Position numbers and translations under genes: made by a program. The notes beneath the pieces are model-generated. The model made no database searches. It was not told the DNA's origin and saw only the letters and a list, made by a program, of their open reading frames with translations. From Calditrichia bacterium (GTDB taxonomy: Bacteria > Calditrichota > Calditrichia > RBG-13-44-9 > J075), in NCBI GenBank assembly GCA_028284905.1, contig JANQQU010000083.1, forward strand, positions 17,181 to 81,180: 64,000 nt of DNA, read 5' to 3'. This document shows positions 53,198 through 61,953 of this stretch, piece by piece (the stretch's first letter is position 1; each line of letters opens with the position of its first letter).

Positions 53198-56100
53198 CTA
53201 ATTCTGTGAAGTTTCCTGCCGAAAGATGGTGCCTTCGTGGTTGCCTTTGTAGGTATTGTTCGTCAGGGCCGGTTCGGACTTCTTCAGTATACTGATGCCA
53301 TAGCCCCGGTTACCGGTGCAAATGTTATTGGTCAGTAAGCCGCCCGGTTCATTGAGGAGCAGACTGATACCATCGCCGCTGTTTTGGCTAATTTCATTGC
53401 TGTTGACCATCGGCTGGGCTTTGTCCATAATCTCGATACCGTCCCCCTGATTATTGAGGATTTTGTTCGCGGTAAGGGTTGGTTTGGCCCGATCGACGAT
53501 CTTAATGCCACCATATTTATTCCCGAGAATTTTGTTCTTGCGCAGAACGCCCTGCGCAGCATCCTTATATTGCAAACCGCCAAGGCCATTTCCTTTGATG
53601 ATATTATCTTCCAGTGAAGGGCGCGACTCGCCTTGCAGGGATACACCGAAATCTTTATTGTCTAGTATTTCATTGCTCTTAATGGTGCCGTTAAAGTTGC
53701 TCGCCTTAAAAAACAGCCCATTGGATTTGTTAAGCAAGATGCGATTTCCGGAAATTTTCGGCTGAGCCATATCATAAATAGCGATGCCATTCCCACGATT
53801 TTCCTGGATAAGATTATCTTTGATCACCGGCCGTGCCTCACCGCGAATCTGCACCCCAATCGTGTTGTTGCGCAGCTCGTTGTCGACAAATACCGGCTTG
53901 GCACGATCTTTAACATAAAGCGCGGTATAGTTGCCGGTAAAACGCGATTCGGTAATAGTACCGCTGCTATTTCCCTTAAAGTAAAGAGCGCTGCCGCTGG
54001 TTTGATCATCCTTGCTGTAACGGGCATCTTTGAATGAGCATTGGCTAATGTTGACAGTCGCACCGGTTACACGAATAATATTCGTCGCTTTTTTCCCCTG
54101 ATACTCAAATCCGACACCGGATAATGTAAAGCGGACGCCTTCCTTCACAGAAATGACCGATGAGATATTATCGCCGATAATCAGGGTATGATTTGGCCCG
54201 GCACCTTTCAAATGCACAGATTTTTTGATAATCAGTGGCTCATTTAAAGTGTAGATCCCCTGGGCCAGATTGATGGTGCTATTAGTCGGAGAGCGATCGA
54301 TCAAAGACTGCAGGTTATCCCGGGAACTTGCCGCAACTGTTTTTGTGCGTGGAGGCGGTGGTGTTTTCCGCGCCGGTCTGGATGTTTTCTGGGCTAATAA
54401 CTGATTCAATTCATCGAGCTTGTCAGCGATGTAAGGATCGTCAGGCGCATCTGTGAGAAGCCCTTCATAAATAGAACGGGCATCACTATACTGTTTAATT
54501 TCAAAGAGAGAATCGGCGCTTTCCAGTTTGGCAAGAAAAGACATTTGCTCTGCTTCGAGAACTGCTTCCAAATCACTGAGATGGTTTTGACTAACGGTGA
54601 TTTTTCTGGTGAGAGAAGTATCATCCGGCTGAATTGCCAGCGCAGATTGATAGCTGCGAATCGCTTCCATAAAACGGCCGTCATTGAAAGAAATATCGCC
54701 ATCCTGCACAAATTGGGTGTATAAGGCGGCCTGCTCGGCTTTGTTATTAAAATAATTCATGACAAATATACCAACGATTAAGACCAGAATAACTGCACTG
54801 GCGACGACGGCAATTCGCCGACCGAGAGATTTACCGGGCTCTTCAAAGACATAAGTATCCGGCGGTGCTTCCGGTAATACCGATTCCTGCTCACTAATAG
54901 CGGAGGGCAAAAATTTCCGGCGGCAATTTTTACACTCGATTGCCTGATCTTTTTGCGTCGACAGATATTCGTTGATCGCATTACAGATGGGGCAGGGGAT
55001 TGATTCACTATACGCCTCAGCCTCAGCGGGTTTATCTTCCGGAATTATATCGGTAAGATCATCTTCCGGGATATCAACGACTGCCGGTTCTACAGCAGGA
55101 AAAGTATTGTTTTCCTGGGGCTGTTCGATAACTGTTGGAGGTTCTTCGACGAACTTTTCGGTTTCTTCGATATCGATAGCCGGTGCTTCCGGCGCTGTCA
55201 TTGTTTCTTCCGGCGCTTCCGTTGCAGCCAGTGTTTCTTCAATGCTCGGTAAAATATCTTCCGGTAAAACATCTTCCGTTAATTCCGGGGCATTCTCATC
55301 CGAAAGGCGATCGAAAATATGATCGGGCATCTTGCTATCGGCCGGTGTGGCCCGGCGTGCTGGTTCGGCATCGGGATCTGTATCGCCTTTTTTCTTTGGT
55401 GAGGCGCTCTGGAGCAGATCGAAAACGCGATCGGGGATAGAAATGTCTGAAAGATCTTCTTTAATCTCTCCGATGTCATCATCCGAGGGAGGTGCAACTT
55501 TTTCTTCAGTGACTGGTGCATCGGGGAAGTCCGTTAATACTGCATCCTCTTTTTCTACCGGTTCCGCTGATGCCTCAACGCTTTCATCTTCCGGGGCCAG
55601 TTCGTCCGGACCCATCGCCGGTTCGCCGGCTAAATGCTGGGTTTTATCAATGCGGGGAATCGTCGTCTGCTTCGCCGATGCTTCCGCTGGCGCCTCGGGA
55701 ACTTCATCCGGGAAAGATGGTACCGCTGGTGGTGCTTCTTTGCTGTCGAAAGGCGCCAAAACTTCATCCGGGGCAGTATCCTGATCAACCAGGGGCGGCC
55801 GTGGTGTTGTGGCTATTTCCGGTGCATCGAGCGGTTTATCCAGTTTGGTCCCGCAGACCAGGCAAGTGGCCACGGTGCCGAGGTCGCTGGTTAGCACTTC
55901 GTTGACAGCATCGCAGGTGCTACACTTTATCTTGGCGAAGCTGTCAATGGGGAGCGGCGGTTTCCGCTTTGTTTTAAAGGCTTTTTGGCTGCCTTTGGGA
56001 ATCTTTGCTTTCTTCCGCTTGGACGGCGGTGCTGTCCGGCCTTCAATCCGTTCTTCAACGCCATCGACGGTCAGCGGACGGTGGCAGCCAAAACAGGTTG

Positions 56101-57181
56101 CGGTGCCCGCTTCCAGGTCGGTTGTCAATACTTCATTCGCAGTTTCGCAGAATGAACAATGCACTTTTTTGAAAGGATCAATCGCTTCCGATTCAGTGCG
56201 GCGCTCTTTCTCATACCAGGTTTTTAGAATCGCTTCCTTGAAGGAACGCATCGATTGAAAGCGCTCGGAAGGATGCACGGATAACGCCCGGACAATATGT
56301 TTACCGACATCCGGGGATAACTCCCGATTAAACTGAGACGGGGGCACCAGGGTGTCATGCTTCATTCGGGCGATAGAATCCGGAACGATTTGTCCGGTGA
56401 GACCACGATAAAGTGTCGCGGCAAGCGAATAGATATCGGACCAGGGGCCGGAGGCATTGATATTGTTGCTAAGCTCCTGAGAAGAGTAGCCCTGGCGAAT
56501 GATCGAGCGCAATATTTTCCAGCGACGGGCAACCACGTAATTGGTGCCGCTGAAGTTGATCAGTTTACCAACGCCATTTTTATCGATAAGGATATTGCCG
56601 GGGTATATATCAAAGTGGAGCAATCCACGCGCATGGATTTTCTCCAGAGCGGTCATCAGCGGGGTGAGAATTTTGATGATTTGGCTAAAGGAGAGGCTTC
56701 CGCCATGCTGCTGCAGATATTCGCTCAGGGTAATGCCGTCGACAAATTCCATTACCCGGTAGGCGGTGCTGTTTTCCCGAAAGAAATCGAAAGTATGCGC
56801 CAGTCCCGGCTGCGGGTGAATGCGCTGCAGCACGGCGGTTTCTTCCGAAAATTTGCTTAGACTGTAACTGAAATCCGGCTGATATTCGATGTCATTGATA
56901 ACGATATTGGCATTGCCGGGAAATCGGCTGATGATATCCTTTGGCAGAAATTCCTTAATTACCCGTTTCTCTTTCGCTTCGATATCATAGGCGAGATAGG
57001 TAATCCCGAATTTTCCCTGACTGATCACCATGCCAACCAAATACTGCTGGTTTAGCAGGGTGCGGGGCGGGAGATGATAAGGAGAGGCAGGGGTTGATGT
57101 CTCTTTCCAGCTGCAATAAGGGCAATCGGCTGAAATCCCCTTTTCAGACATGCATCCCATGCATAGGTGCTCAAATTGCAT
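53198..57181 (-). CDS. Transmembrane kinase-like protein with zinc ribbons, TPR and beta-helix
   Basis: 1327 residues from the ATG at 57181 (AGAGGTAATA upstream). An N-terminal zinc ribbon (C7-C23) precedes a Ser/Thr kinase-like domain (40-325): glycine loop SQGKFGITY, VIK (K76), HFDIYPGN in the catalytic loop and INFSGTN in place of DFG. The Lys of HRDxK is Tyr193 and the DFG Asp is Asn209, so activity is doubtful. Two more zinc ribbons (about 339-365, 419-445), a long acidic Pro-rich linker, a fourth ribbon (729-752), one membrane helix (787-811), TPRs (820-920) and a right-handed beta-helix (954-1320, NosD-like repeats) follow. The beta-helix would be periplasmic. Confidence 0.88.
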   Translation of the reverse strand: MQFEHLCMGCMSEKGISADCPYCSWKETSTPASPYHLPPRTLLNQQYLVGMVISQGKFGITYLAYDIEAKEKRVIKEFLPKDIISRFPGNANIVINDIEYQPDFSYSLSKFSEETAVLQRIHPQPGLAHTFDFFRENSTAYRVMEFVDGITLSEYLQQHGGSLSFSQIIKILTPLMTALEKIHARGLLHFDIYPGNILIDKNGVGKLINFSGTNYVVARRWKILRSIIRQGYSSQELSNNINASGPWSDIYSLAATLYRGLTGQIVPDSIARMKHDTLVPPSQFNRELSPDVGKHIVRALSVHPSERFQSMRSFKEAILKTWYEKERRTESEAIDPFKKVHCSFCETANEVLTTDLEAGTATCFGCHRPLTVDGVEERIEGRTAPPSKRKKAKIPKGSQKAFKTKRKPPLPIDSFAKIKCSTCDAVNEVLTSDLGTVATCLVCGTKLDKPLDAPEIATTPRPPLVDQDTAPDEVLAPFDSKEAPPAVPSFPDEVPEAPAEASAKQTTIPRIDKTQHLAGEPAMGPDELAPEDESVEASAEPVEKEDAVLTDFPDAPVTEEKVAPPSDDDIGEIKEDLSDISIPDRVFDLLQSASPKKKGDTDPDAEPARRATPADSKMPDHIFDRLSDENAPELTEDVLPEDILPSIEETLAATEAPEETMTAPEAPAIDIEETEKFVEEPPTVIEQPQENNTFPAVEPAVVDIPEDDLTDIIPEDKPAEAEAYSESIPCPICNAINEYLSTQKDQAIECKNCRRKFLPSAISEQESVLPEAPPDTYVFEEPGKSLGRRIAVVASAVILVLIVGIFVMNYFNNKAEQAALYTQFVQDGDISFNDGRFMEAIRSYQSALAIQPDDTSLTRKITVSQNHLSDLEAVLEAEQMSFLAKLESADSLFEIKQYSDARSIYEGLLTDAPDDPYIADKLDELNQLLAQKTSRPARKTPPPPRTKTVAASSRDNLQSLIDRSPTNSTINLAQGIYTLNEPLIIKKSVHLKGAGPNHTLIIGDNISSVISVKEGVRFTLSGVGFEYQGKKATNIIRVTGATVNISQCSFKDARYSKDDQTSGSALYFKGNSSGTITESRFTGNYTALYVKDRAKPVFVDNELRNNTIGVQIRGEARPVIKDNLIQENRGNGIAIYDMAQPKISGNRILLNKSNGLFFKASNFNGTIKSNEILDNKDFGVSLQGESRPSLEDNIIKGNGLGGLQYKDAAQGVLRKNKILGNKYGGIKIVDRAKPTLTANKILNNQGDGIEIMDKAQPMVNSNEISQNSGDGISLLLNEPGGLLTNNICTGNRGYGISILKKSEPALTNNTYKGNHEGTIFRQETSQN

Positions 57182-57671
57182 TATTACCTCTATCAAAGGC
57201 GGCTGAAGTATCCGCGCTGTTAATGCCAGTAACCGGCGTTTTTGCTACACCGGAAAGGTCATTTGCATTCTTTATTAGCTGCAAGTCAACTTATTATAAA
57301 CATTTGTGAACCAATACCCAATGATCTGGATGTTTATTCACCGGCCACAATATTACAAATGTTCTCAGCGGTACTTATCAGAAACGACACAATTTAAGCA
57401 ATTTCTTTTTTAAAGAGTATAAATAACTGTAGATATTGCTGCTAAACAAGGAAAAATAGGGGAAAAGGGAGCATTTTGTCTATGATCCCGGGCAATTTCC
57501 GAAAAAGATGAATATGCCGGTCAAAAAAGCGCTTCAGAATAGATTCCCAAAACAGTTAGGAATACCGAAGATATTTAGGAAATTGCCGAATGTCTGTTTC
57601 GGGAAAAACAAAAATATTTTTATTTGATTTCCGGAAAAAAGCATACTACTTTTGGCGCGGACATCACTGAT
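57182..57671. other. Intergenic region between the kinase-like gene and tRNA-Leu
   Basis: 490 AT-rich bases with divergent promoters. The tRNA promoter is at its right end; the kinase-like gene promoter is not identified. No gene is seen. Confidence 0.5.
57623..57654 (+). promoter_or_regulatory. Promoter of tRNA-Leu, Bacteroidota-like
   Basis: TTTG (57623-57626), 20 bases, then TACTTTTG (57647-57654) fits the Bacteroidota housekeeping consensus TTTG...TAnnTTTG. It can also be read as TTGATT, 17 bases, TACTTT for a classical sigma-70. The tRNA starts 18 bases further on. Confidence 0.55.
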
Positions 57672-57753
57672 GCGTGGGTGGTGGAATTGGCAGACACGCT
57701 AGATTTAGGATCTAGTGCCGCAAGGCGTGAGGGTTCGAGTCCCTCCCCGCGTA
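57672..57753 (+). tRNA. tRNA-Leu (anticodon TAG)
   Basis: Cloverleaf of 82 nt with a long variable arm, typical of leucine. Acceptor GCGTGGG pairs with CCCGCGT (with G-U wobbles); D-arm GTGGAATTGGCAGACAC; anticodon stem CTAGA/TCTAG with loop TTTAGGA (anticodon TAG); variable arm TGCCGCAAGGCGT; T-arm GAGGGTTCGAGTCCCTC; discriminator A. CCA is not encoded. A terminator follows. Confidence 0.95.
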
Positions 57754-57759
57754 CTTAAA

Positions 57760-57794
57760 GAAAAAACAAGAGTTTACAGACTCTTGTTTTTTCT
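57760..57794 (+). terminator. Rho-independent terminator of tRNA-Leu
   Basis: ACAAGAGT / ACTCTTGT with loop TTACAG, extended by A/T pairs to about 14 bp, followed by TTTTTTCTTTTT. Confidence 0.9.
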
Positions 57795-57964
57795 TTTTGC
57801 AGGGCTTCAAAAATCTAAGTTGTTCTGATTTGAATGTCATTCTGCTTCCAGGCCTTATTTTTTCTCTTTTAGAGCACCCTTCCTACCCAAAACCTGATTC
57901 AATATGAATGAAATATTTCCAAGCGATCTATTTTTGTTGGAATCTTATAATTTATAATTGGCAA

Positions 57965-58165
57965 TTAAGAATCTGCTTCTGCTTCCGTTACCTCGGTGAA
58001 AGCACGCTTTAAACTGGCAATGCTTATTCGCCCTTGTTTCTTCTTGCTTTCCCCAGAGTGCAGCTGCCAGGTGACATGGCTGGACCCCGAATAGCCGGTG
58101 ATTTTGATAATGCGGTCCGGTCTTCCCGCAGTTTTTACTTTATCTTTCCAGAGAGTGGCGTTCAT
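57965..58165 (-). CDS. Small hypothetical protein between the tRNA repeats
   Basis: A 66-residue basic protein (MNATLWKDKVKTAGRPDRII, then SSHVTWQLHSGESKKKQGRI, with SLKRAF near the end) preceded by GGAGAAATT, a good ribosome site. No family is recognised. It is the only plausible gene between the tRNA-Leu and its degenerate 3' copy, so it may be cargo of a vanished element. Confidence 0.5.
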   Translation of the reverse strand: MNATLWKDKVKTAGRPDRIIKITGYSGSSHVTWQLHSGESKKKQGRISIASLKRAFTEVTEAEADS

Positions 58166-58595
58166 AATTTCTCCATTGGTTTGGATTAACTTTGCTCCAA
58201 CTTAAATTCTACTGTGGTGGTGTGGCTGTAAGCCAGCCTAAGATTGCGATAACCCTGATGCTATTAAGGAGCAGCTGATCAGCCTCTGGCATCAGGGTTC
58301 GGCGGTAGTACAGAATAAATGTATTGCAACATAAATTAAATCAGAGAGGAAGGAATATCAAACGACAGAAAAAAAATATTTCTGGCCTAGATTCCGGTGG
58401 AAATTTTGTAGGGATAAGGTGGTCATATGATACCTTGATAAAGCACTTGGCCAAAGAAATCGCCGATCGTCTGATCAGTTTTTGCCATTTCAAGAAGCCG
58501 GCGGTAAAGCTGATTGCCTCATTCAGGTTGATGGAATGGCTTTGTAAGTTTTGTGAATGATGCAATTGAGCTACTTGGCAAAATCGGACTGTAAC
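58166..58595. other. Gap upstream of the tRNA remnant
   Basis: About 430 bases with no confident gene. Open frames exist on both strands around 58324-58565 but neither has a ribosome site or recognisable protein. CCTGATGC / GCATCAGG near 58252-58292 is an inverted repeat (ACCCTGATGCT / GGCATCAGGGT). Confidence 0.5.
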
Positions 58596-58647
58596 ATTTA
58601 GGATCTAGTGCCGTAAGGCATGAAGGGGCGAGTCCCTAACCTCGTAC
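58596..58647 (+). pseudogene. Degenerate 3' half of tRNA-Leu (candidate attachment site)
   Basis: 52 bases align without gaps to the 3' part of the tRNA-Leu (57703-57754), matching at about 44 positions from ATTTAGGATCTAGTGCCG to CTCGTAC. The T-arm and acceptor changes would prevent a functional tRNA. Such displaced 3' halves mark integration of phages or islands in tRNA genes. It is followed by its own terminator, like the real tRNA. Confidence 0.78.
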
Positions 58648-58655
58648 TGAGAATG

Positions 58656-58690
58656 AAGACAAGGGGTTTTGAGCCTTGTCTTTGTTTTTT
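58656..58690 (+). terminator. Terminator after the tRNA-Leu remnant
   Basis: AGACAAGG (58657-58664) pairs with CCTTGTCT (58674-58681), then TTTGTTTTTT. It occupies the same relative place as the terminator of the intact tRNA. Confidence 0.78.
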
Positions 58691-58746
58691 AGAGATTGCA
58701 CGAATAAGCTTGTTGGTTATTTTCTATTGATTTTATTTCGTTAATT

Positions 58747-60783
58747 TTAATCTTCTGATTCGGTCAAACTATCGAAAAATCCCTTTTGATCAAGATCATC
58801 CTTACTGAACCATTTATACTCCATTTCGTCCGCTTTTTTCCAATAAGCTACAAAATATTGAAAAACAACTCGGCTATCAGCGTCTTTAAGTAATACAGGG
58901 GTGACATAAGGTGTTCGAAGGCGCCTTGCAAAATAAATACTTACGATTGGTTCGAAATTTTTGACTAAAATTGTCATATGTCGATTATGTTCCCACCACG
59001 CCAATTCTCTGATTTTTCCTATTTTTTTTCCATATCTCTTTTCAATATCTTTTTTATAGGCGCCATCTGCTATTACTAATGAAAGCACTTTATTTTTTTG
59101 GTGATTTTTAATTAATTTTTCAATATTGTCTTGTAATAACCACTCGCCAGTTTCAGCACTTACAAGCATAAAATCCCACTGAGTGTTTTTAATTAATTTT
59201 TCGGTAATATATCGGAACCCTGTTTCAGTGTATATGACAGAAGGCTTGTTGTAAATTTTGTTATAATCTTTTTCCTCTGTAATACTCATTTCTATTTCAG
59301 TCTCTTCATAAAGACGGTTCAAAACTTCAACAAAAAGAGGAAAGTTGTTTTGAATATTTCGAGTAGCATCATCGCTTTGAAGGAATTTTGAAATACGTTT
59401 AACAAAATCTTTCACATTATTTTTAAAATCGTTCTTAATTACAATACCCACTTCCGGAACCCCGGCGTCATTCATCGTACGATCAGGAATTTTCAATCTT
59501 AGTGTGTCCCTGGAATATCCAATTTCTTCAAGCCCGAGATCCTGGCATAATTCAAAGAGCGTTTTATGATTCGGATCGTCTTTGGAATACAAATCATAAT
59601 ATTCACCGCACCGGTCATTCAGGAGCACGCTCATGTTAAGGAGCCCCTTCCCTTTTGCTGTTGAGAGCGCTATTTCTACTAAAGTTCGATCATGTAGGTA
59701 ACGACGTCTTTGAGCTTTACTTCTTTCATTGGACTTAAAATCTAATGGAGCAAAGAGATTATAAATTAGCTCATGTCTTTCTACGCCTCTGGGTTTATGA
59801 TGCTTATAAGAATTGACAACATTCTTCCATAAATCCTGTAATTTAAGACTTAAATCTTTTTGACCCCCTTCGACAGGGATTAAATATTGATTCCTTGTGC
59901 CGGGACTTTCAGGCGCTGATTCGTTTTCATCTGTATATTCTAAGTCAGGTTTGGGAATTGGTATACCTAGAGAAATGTAAAATATATCAAAATTGCTTTT
60001 CTTTTTCCGAATGATTTCATTGAATTCTGCGCTTTGCATATTAAAACCAATAACTAAAAGAGTAACATTCGGACCCGATAAAAGTGACTCAATCAATCCT
60101 CTTATATCAATTGGAATTCCAAAGTAATCTTTTCGAGTAAATCGCAAAGTAGATTTGTGGCTAACGGTTCCGTGAGGTTTTATATAAATAGGAAGACCAT
60201 ATATACCTTCACTATTCAAATTAGGACAGTCTCCATCTGTTAGTACATTTACATATTCTCCAGGCTTCAGCTCATCAGCTATTGACTGATCTAAAAGCTC
60301 ATCAAAATTGAAATTGATAATTGCATCTATAAATCGATGTTTGAACAAATGAGCTAATATTTCATTGCTCAAAATCGGATGGTATCTCTTGTTATAGAGC
60401 TTGGCTATATAGTTCCGGACTTCTTTAGCCTTCGAATTTACATCACTTAAAGCAAGCATTACAGTTTCAAATTCGTTTTTATTTAGGCGACTCACTTGCT
60501 CAAGCTCTTCTAAACGTGCATTAAAGACTCTCTGATCCCATGCACGATTTACAAACATCTCATTTTTTAAGAGTGTAACGGCTCTTGATGCTAAGGGGAG
60601 GCCAGCCTCGACACTGGCACCAGCTCCAATAACTGCAATGACTTTTCTTCGACTACTCGTTTGTATTGAATCATGATTATTTATTATTGATGATTGTTCT
60701 TCAGCAGCTAAATCGATTTTTAATTGGTTCTTTACAAGCCTTGAGGCGAGGTTTTTGATAATATTATGATTAGCGTTTGCCAT
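58747..60783 (-). CDS. Large SIR2-domain protein, candidate antiphage NADase
   Basis: 678 residues, start after GGAGGGAAT. An N-terminal SIR2 domain (about 45-260) shows KVIAVIGAGASVEAGLPLA (G53-S57), AIINFNFDELLD (N157-D161), YIKPHGTVSHK (H204) and VTLLVIGFNMQSAEF, as in SIR2 NAD-consuming defence proteins (ThsA, DSR, SIR2-HerA types). The C-terminal 400 residues have no recognised domain; ends such as WWEHNRHMTILVKN and SIYFARRLRTPYVTPVLL might sense the trigger or bind nucleic acid. It is AT-rich, stands alone and lies next to a tRNA remnant. Defence is inferred from the family. Confidence 0.82.
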   Translation of the reverse strand: MANANHNIIKNLASRLVKNQLKIDLAAEEQSSIINNHDSIQTSSRRKVIAVIGAGASVEAGLPLASRAVTLLKNEMFVNRAWDQRVFNARLEELEQVSRLNKNEFETVMLALSDVNSKAKEVRNYIAKLYNKRYHPILSNEILAHLFKHRFIDAIINFNFDELLDQSIADELKPGEYVNVLTDGDCPNLNSEGIYGLPIYIKPHGTVSHKSTLRFTRKDYFGIPIDIRGLIESLLSGPNVTLLVIGFNMQSAEFNEIIRKKKSNFDIFYISLGIPIPKPDLEYTDENESAPESPGTRNQYLIPVEGGQKDLSLKLQDLWKNVVNSYKHHKPRGVERHELIYNLFAPLDFKSNERSKAQRRRYLHDRTLVEIALSTAKGKGLLNMSVLLNDRCGEYYDLYSKDDPNHKTLFELCQDLGLEEIGYSRDTLRLKIPDRTMNDAGVPEVGIVIKNDFKNNVKDFVKRISKFLQSDDATRNIQNNFPLFVEVLNRLYEETEIEMSITEEKDYNKIYNKPSVIYTETGFRYITEKLIKNTQWDFMLVSAETGEWLLQDNIEKLIKNHQKNKVLSLVIADGAYKKDIEKRYGKKIGKIRELAWWEHNRHMTILVKNFEPIVSIYFARRLRTPYVTPVLLKDADSRVVFQYFVAYWKKADEMEYKWFSKDDLDQKGFFDSLTESED

Positions 60784-61148
60784 ATTCCCTCCAACACATA
60801 TAAAGATTCTTTAAAGTAGAATTAAACTAAGTTGTTCTATATGCAACTGCATTGCGTTTTAGTTGCGCTAATAAACAATATTCTAGACTTCATAATATTA
60901 GGGAGTGGCTAATCCATGATACAGAACCATTTACGGGGTTGCACGGATAATATGTTCTAAAGGGAAGCCGCGGTTTATTTTAACTTGTTGCATTGTGAAA
61001 TCGATTCGAAAATATTGATCTTAGAATGTATAGAAAGCCTGGTTGACTTAAGTTTTATGCAAAAATCTACTGACTACGATTTGTTGCATAAGACTGTCAA
61101 TTGTATGATACGCTAGGTTATTGAATATTTATTTCATGGCATTAATCA
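60784..61148. other. AT-rich intergenic region
   Basis: 365 bases between co-directional minus-strand genes. It should hold the SIR2 gene promoter. No gene, RNA or clear repeat is seen. Confidence 0.5.
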
Positions 61149-61919
61149 TTATCTCGCAAGTACAGATATTGTATCGGTAAGGGGCTTGCCTAATTTAGCT
61201 TTTGTCGTCATGGTTATGAATATTCTCTCTCCGATAGTAACATCTCCTGTATCTGCAGCATAATTTACTGCTGCCACACTACTGCTATCACTAATCCCAA
61301 TACCAAAATTTGTGAATCTTCCCATACCATATATTGTATCGAGTGCGGCATTAATTTGGAAAGCATTAAATTTAACTTTTATGCCTTGGCTAACATTTCC
61401 TTCGCCAACATTTCGCTTTAAGTGAGCTCGAATTGTTGCGATGGTAGTACCGGCTGAATCAACAAAACCAGATGATGTTTCGCCCATTAAGCTGGAGGCA
61501 AATGCTGTATCAACAGATATTGAGATTAATTTTTCGATATCATCAACTTTGGCAGATACCAATCCGACTCCAGGTAAAGTTTCTACCCGAAGTACAGCAG
61601 TCGCAACTAAAGCTGTATCATTATCTTCTACCTCCTCAGCTTTAATACTAATTTCTTGTTTGTTCTCAATACTTAAGAATTGCCCATAATTGGTTTTGAG
61701 CATTATGGATTTAGTGCTCGCATCTTTAGGGATTTTTACTGTAAACGTAGTCGTTTGAACACCATTTGCTATAAGATTCTCATTATCATTGTTGGACAAA
61801 TCAAGTGTGAAGTCGATTTTTTCAGGATATTTTGTTATTCCACAGTTTAAGATTAACATTGAGATTAATGTTAAAAAAATATACACCGTGAAATTGGTTT
61901 TTTTCTGGACGAAGTACAT
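61149..61919 (-). CDS. Putative Ig-like (invasin-type) lipoprotein
   Basis: A 256-residue protein, start after GGAGAAAGT. A hydrophobic N-terminus ending MLILNCGITKYP gives a probable lipobox (LILNC). Two beta-rich units follow that resemble bacterial Ig-like/invasin domains: DLSNNDNENLIANGVQTTTF with TVKIPKDAS and FVDSAGTTIATIRAHLKRN with VSQGIKVKFNAF. Surface exposed or periplasmic role; partner unknown. It begins 35 bases after the gene upstream and is probably co-transcribed with it. Confidence 0.65.
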   Translation of the reverse strand: MYFVQKKTNFTVYIFLTLISMLILNCGITKYPEKIDFTLDLSNNDNENLIANGVQTTTFTVKIPKDASTKSIMLKTNYGQFLSIENKQEISIKAEEVEDNDTALVATAVLRVETLPGVGLVSAKVDDIEKLISISVDTAFASSLMGETSSGFVDSAGTTIATIRAHLKRNVGEGNVSQGIKVKFNAFQINAALDTIYGMGRFTNFGIGISDSSSVAAVNYAADTGDVTIGERIFITMTTKAKLGKPLTDTISVLAR

Positions 61920-61953
61920 ACTTTCTCCATAGTTGCAAATTTCATATCAATTG

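Noticed and set aside
54972..56258. Several long open frames opposite the kinase-like gene
   Set aside because: They mirror the acidic, Pro-rich linker of the minus-strand gene and have low-complexity, non-protein-like sequence.
58324..58565. Overlapping open frames on both strands near the tRNA remnant
   Set aside because: No ribosome sites, no family resemblance, and mutual overlap; either would be speculative.
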